Assembly: GCF_016741855.1 (NCBI RefSeq)
Contig: NZ_JAERRH010000001.1
Coordinates: 248,001 to 312,000, forward strand
Length of the DNA: 64,000 bases
DNA from: Streptomyces musisoli
Lineage (GTDB): Bacteria > Actinomycetota > Actinomycetes > Streptomycetales > Streptomycetaceae
Direction of reading: 5' to 3'
Below are positions 8,976 through 17,748 of this stretch, piece by piece. The position numbers and the translations under genes were made by a program. The number at the start of each line of letters is the position of its first letter. Positions within the stretch are counted from its first letter, which is position 1. The notes beneath the pieces were generated by a model. That model was not told the origin of the DNA, made no database searches, and worked only from the letters and a program-made list of their open reading frames with translations.

Positions 8976-9008
8976 CGGGAATTCACCGTCACCCAGAGTG
9001 AATTCCCG
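8976..9008. promoter_or_regulatory. Perfect 11-bp inverted repeat upstream of the riboswitch
   Basis: Arms CGGGAATTCAC (8976-8986) and GTGAATTCCCG (8998-9008) are exact reverse complements. Their centres are 22 bp apart, two helical turns. It lies about 85 bp before the riboswitch in the presumed promoter region. It is a good operator candidate for an unknown dimeric regulator. As an RNA hairpin it would be weak because of the 11-base loop. Confidence 0.5.
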
Positions 9009-9164
9009 GGCCGTCGCGCTCTCAATTCCCCTGCTCGGCACGGTCTTTACGTGAACATGACGCACGACGCACGGTCACGCATATGACGCTCCTCACCCAC
9101 CCTCCCCCTACGTCCCCCTATTCCGCGACGAGTTGTAATGAAGGTGACGATTCGGGCAGATGGT

Positions 9165-11237
9165 TCAGATGCGACGCAGCCGGAGAACAGTCGCATCCAG
9201 GTCGCCTTTGAGTTCCGTGCGCAGCCCGTGGTGCAGCAGCACCGCACCTCGGTGCACTTCGCCCGTTTCGCGGCATTCGTACGAGGCCGCCGGGTCGAGT
9301 CCGCGCAGCCGCACCGCCGGCACCGGCTCGCCGTAGCGCTGCGCCTCGAGCCAGGCGAGGACGACGGCCTCGTCCCCCTTGACGTACTGGACGGCACTCA
9401 GGCCGCCCGCCGGGGGCCGCAGCCGGTACAGGTCGCCGTGCTGGACCACCGGCCGGATCTCCTTGTACAGCTCCACCCAGCGCCGCGCCTCGGCCAGTTC
9501 CCCCGCACTCCACCCGGTCAGGTCGCCGCCGACCCCGAGCACGCCCGCCATGGCGCTGACGAACCGGAACCGCAGCGAGCTGACGCGCCCGTTGAGCTGG
9601 GTGTTGGGGCTGTCGGTGACCCAGGCGGCCATCACGCGCGCGGGGTGGATCTGGGTGAAGCCGTGCTGGATGGCGAGCCGGTCCAGCGGGTCGGTGTTGT
9701 CGGAGGTCCACACCTGGTCGGTGCGGCCGAGCACTCCGAGGTCGATCCGGCCGCCGCCGCCCGAGCAGGACTCGAAGGCGACTTCGGGGTGCGCCGCCCG
9801 CAGCCGGTCCAGCAGGGCGTACAGCGCGTGGACGTGGTCCACCCACAGGCGCTGCGGGTACGCCTCGCCGGGCCAGCCGGCGTCGGTGAAGCAGCGGTTG
9901 AAGTCCCACTTCACGTAGTCGATCGGGGCGCTCGAGAGCAGGGCGTCCAGCCGCTCCCACAGATACTCCCGGACGTCCTCGCGCGCGAGGTTGAGTACGA
10001 GCTGATTACGCAGTTCCGTCCGCTTACGTCCCGGTTGGTACTGCACCCAGTGGGGGTGCGCGCGGTACAGCTCGCTGTCCGGGTTGACCATCTCGGGCTC
10101 GACCCAGATGCCGAACCGCATGCCCAGGCCGTGCACCTGGTCGGCGAGGGGCTTGAGGCCGTGCGGGAACCGGTCGGGGTTGGGCGTCCAGTCGCCGAGG
10201 CCGGCGCGGTCGCTGGTGCGGGCACCGAACCAGCCGTCGTCCACCACGAACAGCTCGACGCCGATCTCCGCGGCCCGGCGGGCGAGGGCGGCCTGCTGCT
10301 CCTCGGAGATGTCGAAGTTCGTCGCCTCCCAGGAGTTGAACAGCACGGGCCGGTCCCGCTCGGCGTCCGGGACGACGTGGGCGCGCTGGTAGGCGTGCCA
10401 GGTGCGGCTCGCGCCGCCGAAGCCGCCGTCGCTCCACAGGCCCGCGAAGACCGGGGTGGTGTACGACTGTCCGGGCTCCAGGCGGAGCAGGCCCGAGTCG
10501 TCGTGGCCCGCGCCGCCCGTGATCTGCACGCGCGCGTCCGGGAGCAGGGCCACCGCGATGCGCCAGGACCCGGACCAGCCGAGCGCGCAGCCGTAGACCT
10601 CGCCGCGCTCCTCGGTGGCGTCGGTGTCGAGGGCGACCCAGGGCAGGTACTGGTGGCCCGTGTGTCCGCGGCGGCTGCCGATGACCGTCTCGCCGTACCC
10701 GAGGGGGGTGCTGTCGAGCCGGGACTCGGCGGCCCAGCGGCCGTGCAGCCGGGACAGCCGCCAGCCCTCGCGGTCGGGCAGGGTCCAGGTGGCCGCGTCG
10801 GCCCGCAGCAGCTCCACGGGCGCGTGGCCGCCGTTCCCGACGGTCACCCAGCGCTCGACGACGTCCCCGCGCATCCGGTGGTGCAGGACGATCGCCAGGC
10901 CGTCGTCGTCGAAGCGCAGCCGCAGCTCCTCGTCCTCCGTCTCGTACGACACGAAGCGCCACTCGGTGCCGCGCCGCGCCTCGGTGCGGACGGACAGGGC
11001 GGGGCGGACGAAGCGGGGGCCGCCCTCGACGGGGTACTCCTCACGGCCGTCGAGCGGGGACTCGAAGGGCCGGTAGCCGGGCAGCGGGCGCACCGCGAGC
11101 GCCTCGGCGTCGGCGAGGGCGATCCGCGGCCCCCAGTGGAGGTGGAGCAGTTCGTCCGCGGCGGTGAGGTGCAGGGCGTAGCTGCTGCCGGGGCCCGACA
11201 GGAGCCAAGTACGACCGTCTTCGGCGATGTCGACCAT
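9165..11237 (-). CDS. GH36 alpha-galactosidase
   Basis: The 690-residue glycosidase should release terminal alpha-galactose from oligosaccharides. An N-terminal beta-sandwich precedes a TIM barrel. The GH36 signature KWDFNR carries the nucleophile aspartate, and SDNTDPLDR near the end of the barrel carries the acid/base aspartate. ESCSGGGGR and WVEPEMVNPDSELYR are typical of bacterial MelA/RafA-type enzymes. No signal peptide is visible, so it is probably intracellular. ATG 11237 has GTGAGG six bases upstream and is chosen over an in-frame TTG at 11270. No sugar transporter is adjacent. Confidence 0.93.
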   Translation of the reverse strand: MVDIAEDGRTWLLSGPGSSYALHLTAADELLHLHWGPRIALADAEALAVRPLPGYRPFESPLDGREEYPVEGGPRFVRPALSVRTEARRGTEWRFVSYETEDEELRLRFDDDGLAIVLHHRMRGDVVERWVTVGNGGHAPVELLRADAATWTLPDREGWRLSRLHGRWAAESRLDSTPLGYGETVIGSRRGHTGHQYLPWVALDTDATEERGEVYGCALGWSGSWRIAVALLPDARVQITGGAGHDDSGLLRLEPGQSYTTPVFAGLWSDGGFGGASRTWHAYQRAHVVPDAERDRPVLFNSWEATNFDISEEQQAALARRAAEIGVELFVVDDGWFGARTSDRAGLGDWTPNPDRFPHGLKPLADQVHGLGMRFGIWVEPEMVNPDSELYRAHPHWVQYQPGRKRTELRNQLVLNLAREDVREYLWERLDALLSSAPIDYVKWDFNRCFTDAGWPGEAYPQRLWVDHVHALYALLDRLRAAHPEVAFESCSGGGGRIDLGVLGRTDQVWTSDNTDPLDRLAIQHGFTQIHPARVMAAWVTDSPNTQLNGRVSSLRFRFVSAMAGVLGVGGDLTGWSAGELAEARRWVELYKEIRPVVQHGDLYRLRPPAGGLSAVQYVKGDEAVVLAWLEAQRYGEPVPAVRLRGLDPAASYECRETGEVHRGAVLLHHGLRTELKGDLDATVLRLRRI

Positions 11238-11250
11238 CGAGACCTCACAG

Positions 11251-11278
11251 GTGCCAACAGATGCGCTCAAGTACCAAC
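11251..11278. promoter_or_regulatory. 8-bp direct repeats upstream of alpha-galactosidase
   Basis: GTGCCAAC (11251-11258) and GTACCAAC (11271-11278) are 20 bp apart, about two helical turns. They sit directly before the alpha-galactosidase start in the divergent gap. They could be half-sites for a regulator. Confidence 0.3.
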
Positions 11279-11325
11279 ATCATCACCGGGTGCGGACCGG
11301 CTTGACAATGCCTGTGGACAACTCA

Positions 11326-11353
11326 TTGCCCGAGGAAATCGATGTCGTATCGT
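11326..11353 (+). promoter_or_regulatory. Candidate promoter of the tyrosine phosphatase gene
   Basis: TTGCCC (11326-11331), a 16-bp spacer and TATCGT (11348-11353) fit a weak vegetative promoter about 55 bp before the GTG start. A TTGACA (11302-11307) further upstream lacks a partner at good spacing. Confidence 0.35.
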
Positions 11354-11408
11354 CAACGGAGTGCCCGTCGACGAGCCGCGCCGGCGGGGCCGACCGGGAG
11401 GAGCCCCC

Positions 11409-12206
11409 GTGACGCAGCAGGTCCCCTCGACCGAGCCGGAGCTGGCCGGAGTCCGCAATTTCCGTGACGTGGGCGGACTGCCCACCGTGGACGGGCGGCG
11501 GGTGCGCCACGGAGTGCTGTTCCGCAGCGGCCACCTCGCGCACGCGACCGAGGAGGACGCGGCCTTCCTCGCCTCCCTGGGCCTGCACACCGTCTTCGAC
11601 TTCCGTAACGCGGCCGACCAGAAGCTGGAGGGCCCGGACGTCGAGCTGCCCGGCGTGCGGAACGTGAACCTGCCGCTCAGCGACCCGGCCGACGGCGCCG
11701 AGTTCTGGAAGATGGTCCGCGACGGCGACCTCGACCAGCTGCGGGCGATCCTCGACGGCGGCAAGGGGGCGGACCGGATGATCGCCTCGTACCGGAAGAT
11801 CGTCAAGGAGCGCACCGCCGAACACTCCCGGGTGCTGCACTCGCTCGCCGACGACAGCGTCCCCGCGCTGATGCACTGTGCGGCCGGCAAGGACCGCGCG
11901 GGCATCTCCATCGCCGTCACCCTGCTCGCCCTGGGGGTCGAGCGCGAGGCGATCGTCGCCGACTATCTGAAGTCCAACGCCAAGCACCGCCGCTACAAGG
12001 TCCGCCGCAGCGGCAGCGCGGACAGCGCGTACACCCCCGAGGTGATGGACCTGATCAGCCCGCTCTTCGACGCCCGCGCCGAGTACCTTCAGGCGGCACT
12101 CGGGAGCATCGAGGAGACGTGGGGCGACACCGAGACCTACCTGTCGCAGGGCCTCGGCTTCGCGCCCGAGTCCCGCGAGCGGCTGCGCGAGCGGCTGCTG
12201 GACTGA
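11409..12206 (+). CDS. Tyrosine-protein phosphatase (DSP/PTPase-like)
   Basis: The 265-residue protein is a predicted cysteine-dependent protein tyrosine or dual-specificity phosphatase. The P-loop HCAAGKDRAG supplies the nucleophile Cys, the phosphate-binding Arg and the conserved Lys-Asp pair of the PtpB/Siw14-like branch. The N-terminal NFRDVGGLPT motif is also typical of that branch, some members of which hydrolyse phosphoinositides as well. The GTG at 11409 follows a GGGAGGAG site. The reading frame is open far upstream, but that part is antisense to alpha-galactosidase and is not coding. Its partner kinase is unknown. Confidence 0.88.
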   Translation: MTQQVPSTEPELAGVRNFRDVGGLPTVDGRRVRHGVLFRSGHLAHATEEDAAFLASLGLHTVFDFRNAADQKLEGPDVELPGVRNVNLPLSDPADGAEFWKMVRDGDLDQLRAILDGGKGADRMIASYRKIVKERTAEHSRVLHSLADDSVPALMHCAAGKDRAGISIAVTLLALGVEREAIVADYLKSNAKHRRYKVRRSGSADSAYTPEVMDLISPLFDARAEYLQAALGSIEETWGDTETYLSQGLGFAPESRERLRERLLD

Positions 12207-12234
12207 CGGCCGGCCCCGGTGGACCGGCGGCCGG

Positions 12235-12274
12235 CGCCCAGTGGCCCAGACGCCCAGTCGCCCAGTCGCCCGGG
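12235..12274. repeat. 8-bp tandem repeats in a convergent gap
   Basis: Five degenerate units of cgcccagt run from 12235 to 12274, between the phosphatase stop and the stop of the small membrane protein gene. Confidence 0.7.
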
Positions 12275-12306
12275 GCGGACGGACGGCGCCGGTCCTCCCG
12301 TCGGCG

Positions 12307-12429
12307 TCAGCCCTTGGCGCCCACCGCGAACAGCAGGTAGAGGAACGCGGCGAGGACGTGCCCGAGGGCGATGTAGATGAGCAGTCGGATCCACAGGGAA
12401 CGGGGGAACTTCTCCTCGAAGTCGCTCAT
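12307..12429 (-). CDS. 40-residue single-pass membrane protein
   Basis: It reads MSDFEEKFPRSLWIRLLIYI and continues to FAVGAKG: an acidic/basic head of about 13 residues, one hydrophobic segment of about 21 and a short tail. Its ATG overlaps the TGA of the XRE-cupin gene (ATGA), so translation is coupled. Small hydrophobic proteins of this kind follow XRE-cupin regulators next to hopanoid clusters in other Streptomyces, as I recall. The function is unknown; a role in sensing or buffering at the membrane is speculation. Confidence 0.85.
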   Translation of the reverse strand: MSDFEEKFPRSLWIRLLIYIALGHVLAAFLYLLFAVGAKG

Positions 12430-13049
12430 GGCAGCTCTCCGGTCAGGGGGCCCAGGCACAGCGTGGCCGTGGGGCTCTGCAGCAGGGTGTGGACGAACAG
12501 CAGCTCCACGCCGTCGTGGTCCTCGGCGGCGAGGCGGTGCGGGGTGAGTGAGTCGAAGTGCGCGCTGTCACCCGGGCCGAGCAGGTGCACGGTGTCCCCG
12601 AGTCGCAGCCGCAGGCGTCCCTTGAGGACGTGGAGCCATTCCTCGCCGGGATGGACGCGCACGATGTCGCCCTGCGAGCCGTACGGCACCCGTACCCGCA
12701 GGGCCTGCATGCCGCGGCCGGGCGCCCCGGCCTGGTAGTAGATCCACCCGCCCGCCCGGGTCGGTTCCATGTCGGCGGCACGCACGATGGCGTCCCGGTC
12801 GGCGACCGTCTCGCCGAGCAGTTCCGAGACCGTCGTACCGTAGACACGGGCGAGCGCGAGGAGCATCGGCAGCGATGGCTGACGCTGCCCGGTCTCCAGC
12901 CGGGAGAGGTGGGCCGGGGAGAGGCCGGCGGCGCGGGCCGCGGCCTCCAGCGTGAGGCCGGCGCGCCGGCGCAGAGCGCGTAGCTGCGGTGCGACGGCCG
13001 GCAGGCCGTCGTCCGGAGCCGCCGGCGGCGCGGCGTCTGAGGCGTTCAT
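12426..13049 (-). CDS. XRE-family regulator with C-terminal cupin domain
   Basis: The 207-residue protein has an N-terminal XRE helix-turn-helix (about 25-75, LTLEAAARAAGLSPAHLSRLETGQRQPSL) and a C-terminal cupin (about 120-195, with HPGEEWLHVLKG and GPGDSAHFDS). These proteins usually bind a small ligand in the cupin and repress their own operon. The ATG at 13049 sits right behind GGAGG, an unusually short spacing, so the exact start is uncertain. An exact inverted-repeat operator candidate lies upstream (13067-13107). The downstream 40-residue peptide gene is translationally coupled. It borders the hopanoid genes and may respond to or control them. Confidence 0.88.
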   Translation of the reverse strand: MNASDAAPPAAPDDGLPAVAPQLRALRRRAGLTLEAAARAAGLSPAHLSRLETGQRQPSLPMLLALARVYGTTVSELLGETVADRDAIVRAADMEPTRAGGWIYYQAGAPGRGMQALRVRVPYGSQGDIVRVHPGEEWLHVLKGRLRLRLGDTVHLLGPGDSAHFDSLTPHRLAAEDHDGVELLFVHTLLQSPTATLCLGPLTGELP

Positions 13050-13066
13050 GCCTCCATTGAGCCCGA

Positions 13067-13107
13067 CTTTTGCCTCACCGGCAATTCTCTTGCCTCTGAG
13101 GCAAAAG
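13067..13107. promoter_or_regulatory. Three-half-site operator (TTGCCTC / GAGGCAA) upstream of the XRE-cupin gene
   Basis: TTGCCTC at 13070-13076 and again at 13090-13096 is followed after one base by GAGGCAA (13098-13104), so the last two form a palindrome. In addition CTTTTGCCTCA (13067-13077) is the exact reverse complement of TGAGGCAAAAG (13097-13107). This sits 18-58 bp before the regulator start and is very probably its autoregulatory site. Confidence 0.65.
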
Positions 13108-13185
13108 CCCCGGACCACCCGCGGTGACCACCGGTCCACCGTGCCGGTGTCCGGGCCCCCACGGTGGTGTCCGGGCCGCCCGCGG

Positions 13186-14571
13186 TCAGCGGTTCGCCAC
13201 CGCCTGCTTGATCAGGGTCTTGCCGAAGTCCCACATCAGGCCGCCGCCGCTGTGCGCGTCGTCCATCACCGCGGTGAAGGCCTCCACGAACCGCTCCACG
13301 TCGGCCTCGTCGGCGACCAGCGGCGGAATGAGCTTGATCACCTCCAGGTGGTCGCCGGAGACCTGGGTGAGGATCCGGTGCTTCTGAAGCAGGGGCACGA
13401 CGACCATCTGCGCGAACAGACCCTTGCGGGCCGCCTGGAGCATGGTCCACCGGCCGCGCAGCTTCAGCGAGGACGGCTTGCCGAACTCGATGCCGATCAT
13501 CAGGCCCCGGCCACGGACGTCGGCGAGCAGCTCGTACGTGTCGATCAGCCCGGTGAGCCGGGACTTGAGCAGTTCCCCCGTCCTGCGTACGCCGGCGACG
13601 ATCTGCTCGTTCTCCATGACCGACAGCACGGCGAGGCCGCACGCCATCGCCTGGGCGTTGGCGCCGAAGCTCGCCGAGTGCACCAGCACGCGGTCCATGG
13701 ACGAGTAGACCTTCTTGAAGATCCAGTCCTTGCCGAGGGTGGCACCGACCGGCACATAGCCGCCGGACAGCGCCTTGGCCACGCACACCAGGTCCGGTTC
13801 GACGCCGTCCTCGTGCTGGTAGGCGTAGAAGTCACCGGTGCGGCCGAGTCCCGTCTGCACCTCGTCGGCGATGAGCAGCGCCTTGTGCTTGTGCAGCAGG
13901 TCCTGCGCGGCCCGCAGATAGCCGGGCGGGGCCTCGTGGACGCCCTTGCCCTGGATCGGCTCCACGATCAGGGCGGCCACGTCGCCCTTCCGCAACTCCC
14001 GGGCGAGCGCGTCCAGGTCACCGAGCGGTACGGCGGTGTCGGGCAGCAGCGGGGCGAACCCGTCACGGAAGCCGCTCTCGCCGTTGACCGAGAGGGAGCC
14101 GGTGGTCAGACCGTGGAAGGCGTGGTCGCAGTACAGGACGCGGGGCCTGCCGGTGGCGTACCGGGCGAACTTCAGGGCCGTCTCGACCGCCTCGGTGCCG
14201 CTGTTGCCGAAGAACACCCGGTCCAGGTGCGGGCTGTGCGTGAGGAGCCGCTCGGCGAGCAGACCGGGCAGCGGCTGGCAGTCGAAGCGGGTGAGGTCGG
14301 CGAGGTCCAGGTCCAGGACGTCGTGCAGCGCCTTGCGGACCACCGGGTGGTGTCGGCCGAGGCCCATCACCCCGAACCCGGCGAGCATGTCCAGGTAGTC
14401 GTTGCCGTCCGCGTCGAAGAAGTGCGCTCCCTCGGCACGCTCGTAGACCTTGTCGAAGCCGATGGTGTGCAGCATGCGCGGCAGCTGCGGGTTGAGGTGC
14501 CTGGCGTGCAGCTCGTAGCGTTCGGCTCCGCGCTCGGCGAGCAGGGCGCCGAGGTCGAACTCCGTGCTCAT
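13186..14571 (-). CDS. hpnO: Class-III PLP aminotransferase, HpnO-type (hopanoid side chain)
   Basis: The 461-residue fold-type I aminotransferase is related to ornithine/acetylornithine aminotransferases. The PLP lysine lies in CVAKALSGGYVPVGA; GNSGTEAVETALKFAR binds phosphate and LIADEVQTGLGRTG contains the ring-stacking aspartate. In hopanoid clusters this family (HpnO) is linked to conversion of the oxidised C35 side chain into aminobacteriohopanetriol. Here it is the last biosynthetic gene of the minus-strand hopanoid operon, 55 bp after dxs. The substrate assignment rests on context. Confidence 0.78.
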   Translation of the reverse strand: MSTEFDLGALLAERGAERYELHARHLNPQLPRMLHTIGFDKVYERAEGAHFFDADGNDYLDMLAGFGVMGLGRHHPVVRKALHDVLDLDLADLTRFDCQPLPGLLAERLLTHSPHLDRVFFGNSGTEAVETALKFARYATGRPRVLYCDHAFHGLTTGSLSVNGESGFRDGFAPLLPDTAVPLGDLDALARELRKGDVAALIVEPIQGKGVHEAPPGYLRAAQDLLHKHKALLIADEVQTGLGRTGDFYAYQHEDGVEPDLVCVAKALSGGYVPVGATLGKDWIFKKVYSSMDRVLVHSASFGANAQAMACGLAVLSVMENEQIVAGVRRTGELLKSRLTGLIDTYELLADVRGRGLMIGIEFGKPSSLKLRGRWTMLQAARKGLFAQMVVVPLLQKHRILTQVSGDHLEVIKLIPPLVADEADVERFVEAFTAVMDDAHSGGGLMWDFGKTLIKQAVANR

Positions 14572-14587
14572 TCAACCCTCCTCGTCG

Positions 14588-14612
14588 ACGCCCCGAAGGG
14601 GCGCGGGGCCAT
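14588..14612. repeat. Copy of a Streptomyces intergenic hairpin repeat (partial)
   Basis: CGCCCC-GAA-GGGGCG (14589-14603) followed by CGGGGCC matches the core of a short dispersed element I recognise from many Streptomyces genomes. A fuller copy lies at 48550-48605. It sits in the short gap between hpnO and dxs. Confidence 0.55.
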
Positions 14613-14626
14613 GGTGGTTCATGCGG

Positions 14627-16579
14627 CTACCGCCGCGTGGGCGCGACCGGCCCGGCCGGCGCCGCGGACGCGGTACGGCGATTCTCGGCGCTTCCCGCCG
14701 CGCCTTCGACGTCCCGCGCCGCGAGGCTCGCACCGATCCGCCCGGCGATCTCGACGGGCGTGAGGCCGATGTCGGCCAGCACCTCGCCGCGCTTGGCGTG
14801 CGCCAGGAACTGCTCCGGGATGCCGAACCGGCGCACCGGCACGTCCACGTCGGCGTCGCCGAGGGCCAGCGACACGGACGAACCGACGCCCGCGGCCCGG
14901 CTGTTGTCCTCGACGACGGCCACCAGCCGGTGCGCGGCCGCGAGTCCGGGCAGCGCGGGGTCGACGGGCTTGACCCAGCGCGGGTCCACCACGGTGCAGC
15001 CGATGCCGCGGGCCTCGAGCAGCTCGGCGGCCTGGAGGCACACCGGCGCCATCACCCCGACGGCCACGAGCAGCACCTCGGGGCTTTCGGCACGGTGCAG
15101 GACGTCCATGCCTCCGACGCGGCCGGCCGCGGGGACGTCCGGGCCCACGGACTCCTTGGGGAAGCGGACCAGGGTGGGCGCGTCGTCCACGGCGACCGCC
15201 TCGCGCAGCTGGGCCCGCAGTTGGCCGGCGTCGCGCGGCGCGGCGATCCGGAGGCCGGGGACGACCTGGAGGACGGACAGGTCCCACATGCCGTTGTGGG
15301 AGGCGCCGTCGGTACCGGTGACACCGGCCCGGTCCAGCACGAAGGTCACCCCGCAGCGGTGCAGGGCGACGTCCATGAGCAGCTGGTCGAAGGCCCGGTT
15401 GAGGAAGGTGGCGTAGACCGCGACGACCGGGTGCAGCCCACCGGTCGCGAGGCCGGCCGCGGAGACGGTCGCGTGCTGCTCGGCGATGCCCACGTCCCAC
15501 ACCCGGTCCGGGAAGCGCTCGGCGAACTTCCCCAGACCGACGGGGTGCAGCATGGCGGCCGTGATGGCGACGACGTCGTCCCGCTCCTCGCCGATCCGCA
15601 CCATCTCCTCGCCGAACACGGAGGTCCAGGAAGGCCCCTGGGACGGTGTCAAGGGTGCGCAGGTCAGCGGGTCCATCACGCCGACGCTGTGGAAGTGGTC
15701 CTCCTCGTGCGCGAGGGCCGGCTCGTAGCCGCGGCCCTTGACGGTGAGGCAGTGGACCAGGACGGGGCCGTGGAAGCGTTTCGCACGGCGCAGCGCGGAC
15801 TCGACGGCCTTGATGTCGTGGCCGTCGATCGGGCCGAGGTACTTCAGGCCCAGGTCCTCGAACATGCCCTGCGGCGCGAAGGCGTCCTTGAAGCCCTTCT
15901 TCGCACCGTGCAGCGACTCGTAGAGCGTGCCGCCGACGACCGGGGTGCGCTGGAGCACCTCCTTGCCCCAGGCGAGGACCCTCTCGTAGCCGTCGGTCGT
16001 GCGCAGGGTGGCCAGATGGTTGGCGAGGCCGCCGATGGTGGGGGCGTACGAGCGCTCGTTGTCGTTGACGACGATGATCAGCGGCCGGTCCTTGGCGGCG
16101 GCGATGTTGTTCAGCGCCTCCCAGGCCATGCCGCCGGTCAGCGCGCCGTCACCGATGACCGCGACCACATGGCCCTTCTCCCCCTGCACCTGGTTGGCCT
16201 TGGCGAGGCCGTCGGCCCAGCCGAGCGCGGTGGAGGCGTGGCTGTTCTCGATGACGTCGTGCTCGGACTCCTCGCGCGAGGGGTAGCCGGACAGGCCGCC
16301 CTTGCCACGCAGCTTGGAGAAGTCCTGACGGCCGGTCAGCAGCTTGTGCACGTAGCTCTGGTGGCCGGTGTCCCACAGGATGCGGTCGACGGGCGACTCG
16401 AACACCCGGTGGAGCGCGACGGTGAGTTCCACCACGCCCAGATTGGGTCCGAGGTGACCGCCGGTCCTCGACACCGCGTTCACCAGGAACTCACGTATCT
16501 CTTCGGACAGTTCGCCGAGTTCCGCCTCGGACAGCGCCTTCAGGTCGCGTGGTCCCCGGATGTTCTCCAGAATGGTCAC
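14627..16579 (-). CDS. dxs: 1-deoxy-D-xylulose-5-phosphate synthase
   Basis: The 650-residue thiamine-diphosphate enzyme condenses pyruvate and glyceraldehyde-3-phosphate, the first step of the MEP isoprenoid route. The length is normal. [17 protein letters not shown], the ThDP/Mg motif [16 protein letters not shown] and the transketolase-like domain with [15 protein letters not shown] all appear in order. It lies in the hopanoid operon between ispG and hpnO. Streptomyces usually has another dxs elsewhere, so this copy may be dedicated to hopanoid supply; that is inference. Confidence 0.96.
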   Translation of the reverse strand: MTILENIRGPRDLKALSEAELGELSEEIREFLVNAVSRTGGHLGPNLGVVELTVALHRVFESPVDRILWDTGHQSYVHKLLTGRQDFSKLRGKGGLSGYPSREESEHDVIENSHASTALGWADGLAKANQVQGEKGHVVAVIGDGALTGGMAWEALNNIAAAKDRPLIIVVNDNERSYAPTIGGLANHLATLRTTDGYERVLAWGKEVLQRTPVVGGTLYESLHGAKKGFKDAFAPQGMFEDLGLKYLGPIDGHDIKAVESALRRAKRFHGPVLVHCLTVKGRGYEPALAHEEDHFHSVGVMDPLTCAPLTPSQGPSWTSVFGEEMVRIGEERDDVVAITAAMLHPVGLGKFAERFPDRVWDVGIAEQHATVSAAGLATGGLHPVVAVYATFLNRAFDQLLMDVALHRCGVTFVLDRAGVTGTDGASHNGMWDLSVLQVVPGLRIAAPRDAGQLRAQLREAVAVDDAPTLVRFPKESVGPDVPAAGRVGGMDVLHRAESPEVLLVAVGVMAPVCLQAAELLEARGIGCTVVDPRWVKPVDPALPGLAAAHRLVAVVEDNSRAAGVGSSVSLALGDADVDVPVRRFGIPEQFLAHAKRGEVLADIGLTPVEIAGRIGASLAARDVEGAAGSAENRRTASAAPAGPVAPTRR

Positions 16580-16610
16580 GCTCGGGCCCCCTCTCGGTCT
16601 GTGCCTTGCC

Positions 16611-17744
16611 TCAACTCAAGTGTTCTGTGGGGCTCGTCCGCTCGGCGAGCCGCATGGCCTCCTCGATGAGGGTCTCCACGATCTTCGACTCGGGGACGGT
16701 CTTGACGACCTCGCCCTTGACGAAGATCTGGCCCTTGCCGTTGCCCGAGGCAACTCCGAGGTCGGCCTCGCGGGCCTCGCCAGGACCGTTGACCACGCAC
16801 CCCATCACCGCGACCCTGAGGGGCACCTCCATGCCGTCCAGGCCCGCCGTGACCTCTTCGGCGAGCTTGTAGACGTCGACCTGGGCGCGGCCGCAGGACG
16901 GGCAGGACACGATCTCCAGGCGTCGCTGCCGCAGACCCAGGGATTCCAGGATCTGGATGCCGACCTTGACCTCCTCGGCCGGCGGCGCGCTCAGCGACAC
17001 ACGGATCGTGTCCCCGATGCCCCGCGACAGGAGCGCGCCGAAGGCGACCGCCGACTTGATCGTGCCCTGGAAGGCCGGGCCGGCCTCGGTCACGCCGAGG
17101 TGCAGCGGGTAGTCGCACTGCTCGGCGAGCCGGCGGTACGCCTCGATCATCACGACGGGGTCGTTGTGCTTGACGGAGATCTTGATGTCGCGGAAGTCGT
17201 GCTCCTCGAAGAGGGACGCCTCCCACAGGGCGGACTCGACGAGGGCCTCGGGCGTGGCCTTGCCGTACTTCTGGAGCAGGCGACGGTCCAGGGAACCGGC
17301 GTTGACGCCGATCCGGATCGGCGTGCCATGGTCTTTCGCGGCGCGCGCGATCTCCTTCACCTGGTCGTCGAACTTCTTGATGTTGCCGGGGTTCACGCGG
17401 ACCGCCGCGCACCCGGCCTCGATGGCCGCGAAGACGTACTTCGGCTGGAAGTGGATGTCCGCGATGACCGGGATCTGCGACTTCCTCGCGATGGTGGCGA
17501 GGGCGTCCGCGTCGTCCTGGGTGGGGCAGGCGACGCGGACGATCTGGCAGCCGGACGCGGTCAGCTCCGCGATCTGCTGCAAGGTGGCGCCCACGTCCGA
17601 CGTACGGGTCGTCGTCATCGACTGCACCGACACCGGGGCGCCGCCCCCGACCGCCACCGGCCCGACCTGGATCTGCCGCGACGGGCGCCGCGGCGCGACC
17701 GGACGAGCCGGCACCTCGGGAACGCCCAAGGGAACGGCGGTCAT
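16611..17744 (-). CDS. ispG: 4-hydroxy-3-methylbut-2-enyl-diphosphate synthase (flavodoxin/ferredoxin)
   Basis: The 377-residue radical-like [4Fe-4S] enzyme converts MEcPP to HMBPP in the MEP pathway. The N-terminal TIM barrel starts after [18 protein letters not shown]. The cluster ligands are in [11 protein letters not shown] and [14 protein letters not shown] near the C-terminus, as expected. ATG 17744 lies four bases after the hpnH stop, so the genes are cotranscribed. With dxs it forms an embedded precursor module. Confidence 0.96.
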   Translation of the reverse strand: MTAVPLGVPEVPARPVAPRRPSRQIQVGPVAVGGGAPVSVQSMTTTRTSDVGATLQQIAELTASGCQIVRVACPTQDDADALATIARKSQIPVIADIHFQPKYVFAAIEAGCAAVRVNPGNIKKFDDQVKEIARAAKDHGTPIRIGVNAGSLDRRLLQKYGKATPEALVESALWEASLFEEHDFRDIKISVKHNDPVVMIEAYRRLAEQCDYPLHLGVTEAGPAFQGTIKSAVAFGALLSRGIGDTIRVSLSAPPAEEVKVGIQILESLGLRQRRLEIVSCPSCGRAQVDVYKLAEEVTAGLDGMEVPLRVAVMGCVVNGPGEAREADLGVASGNGKGQIFVKGEVVKTVPESKIVETLIEEAMRLAERTSPTEHLS

Positions 17745-17748
17745 CGTG

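Noticed and set aside
11313..11321. DnaA box as evidence of a replication origin
   Set aside because: A single 9-mer without clustering, dnaA/dnaN genes or AT-rich DNA is not an origin.
9138..11408. Open plus-strand frame extending upstream of the tyrosine phosphatase
   Set aside because: It is antisense to alpha-galactosidase with GH36 motifs, and the phosphatase has a strong ribosome site at GTG 11409.
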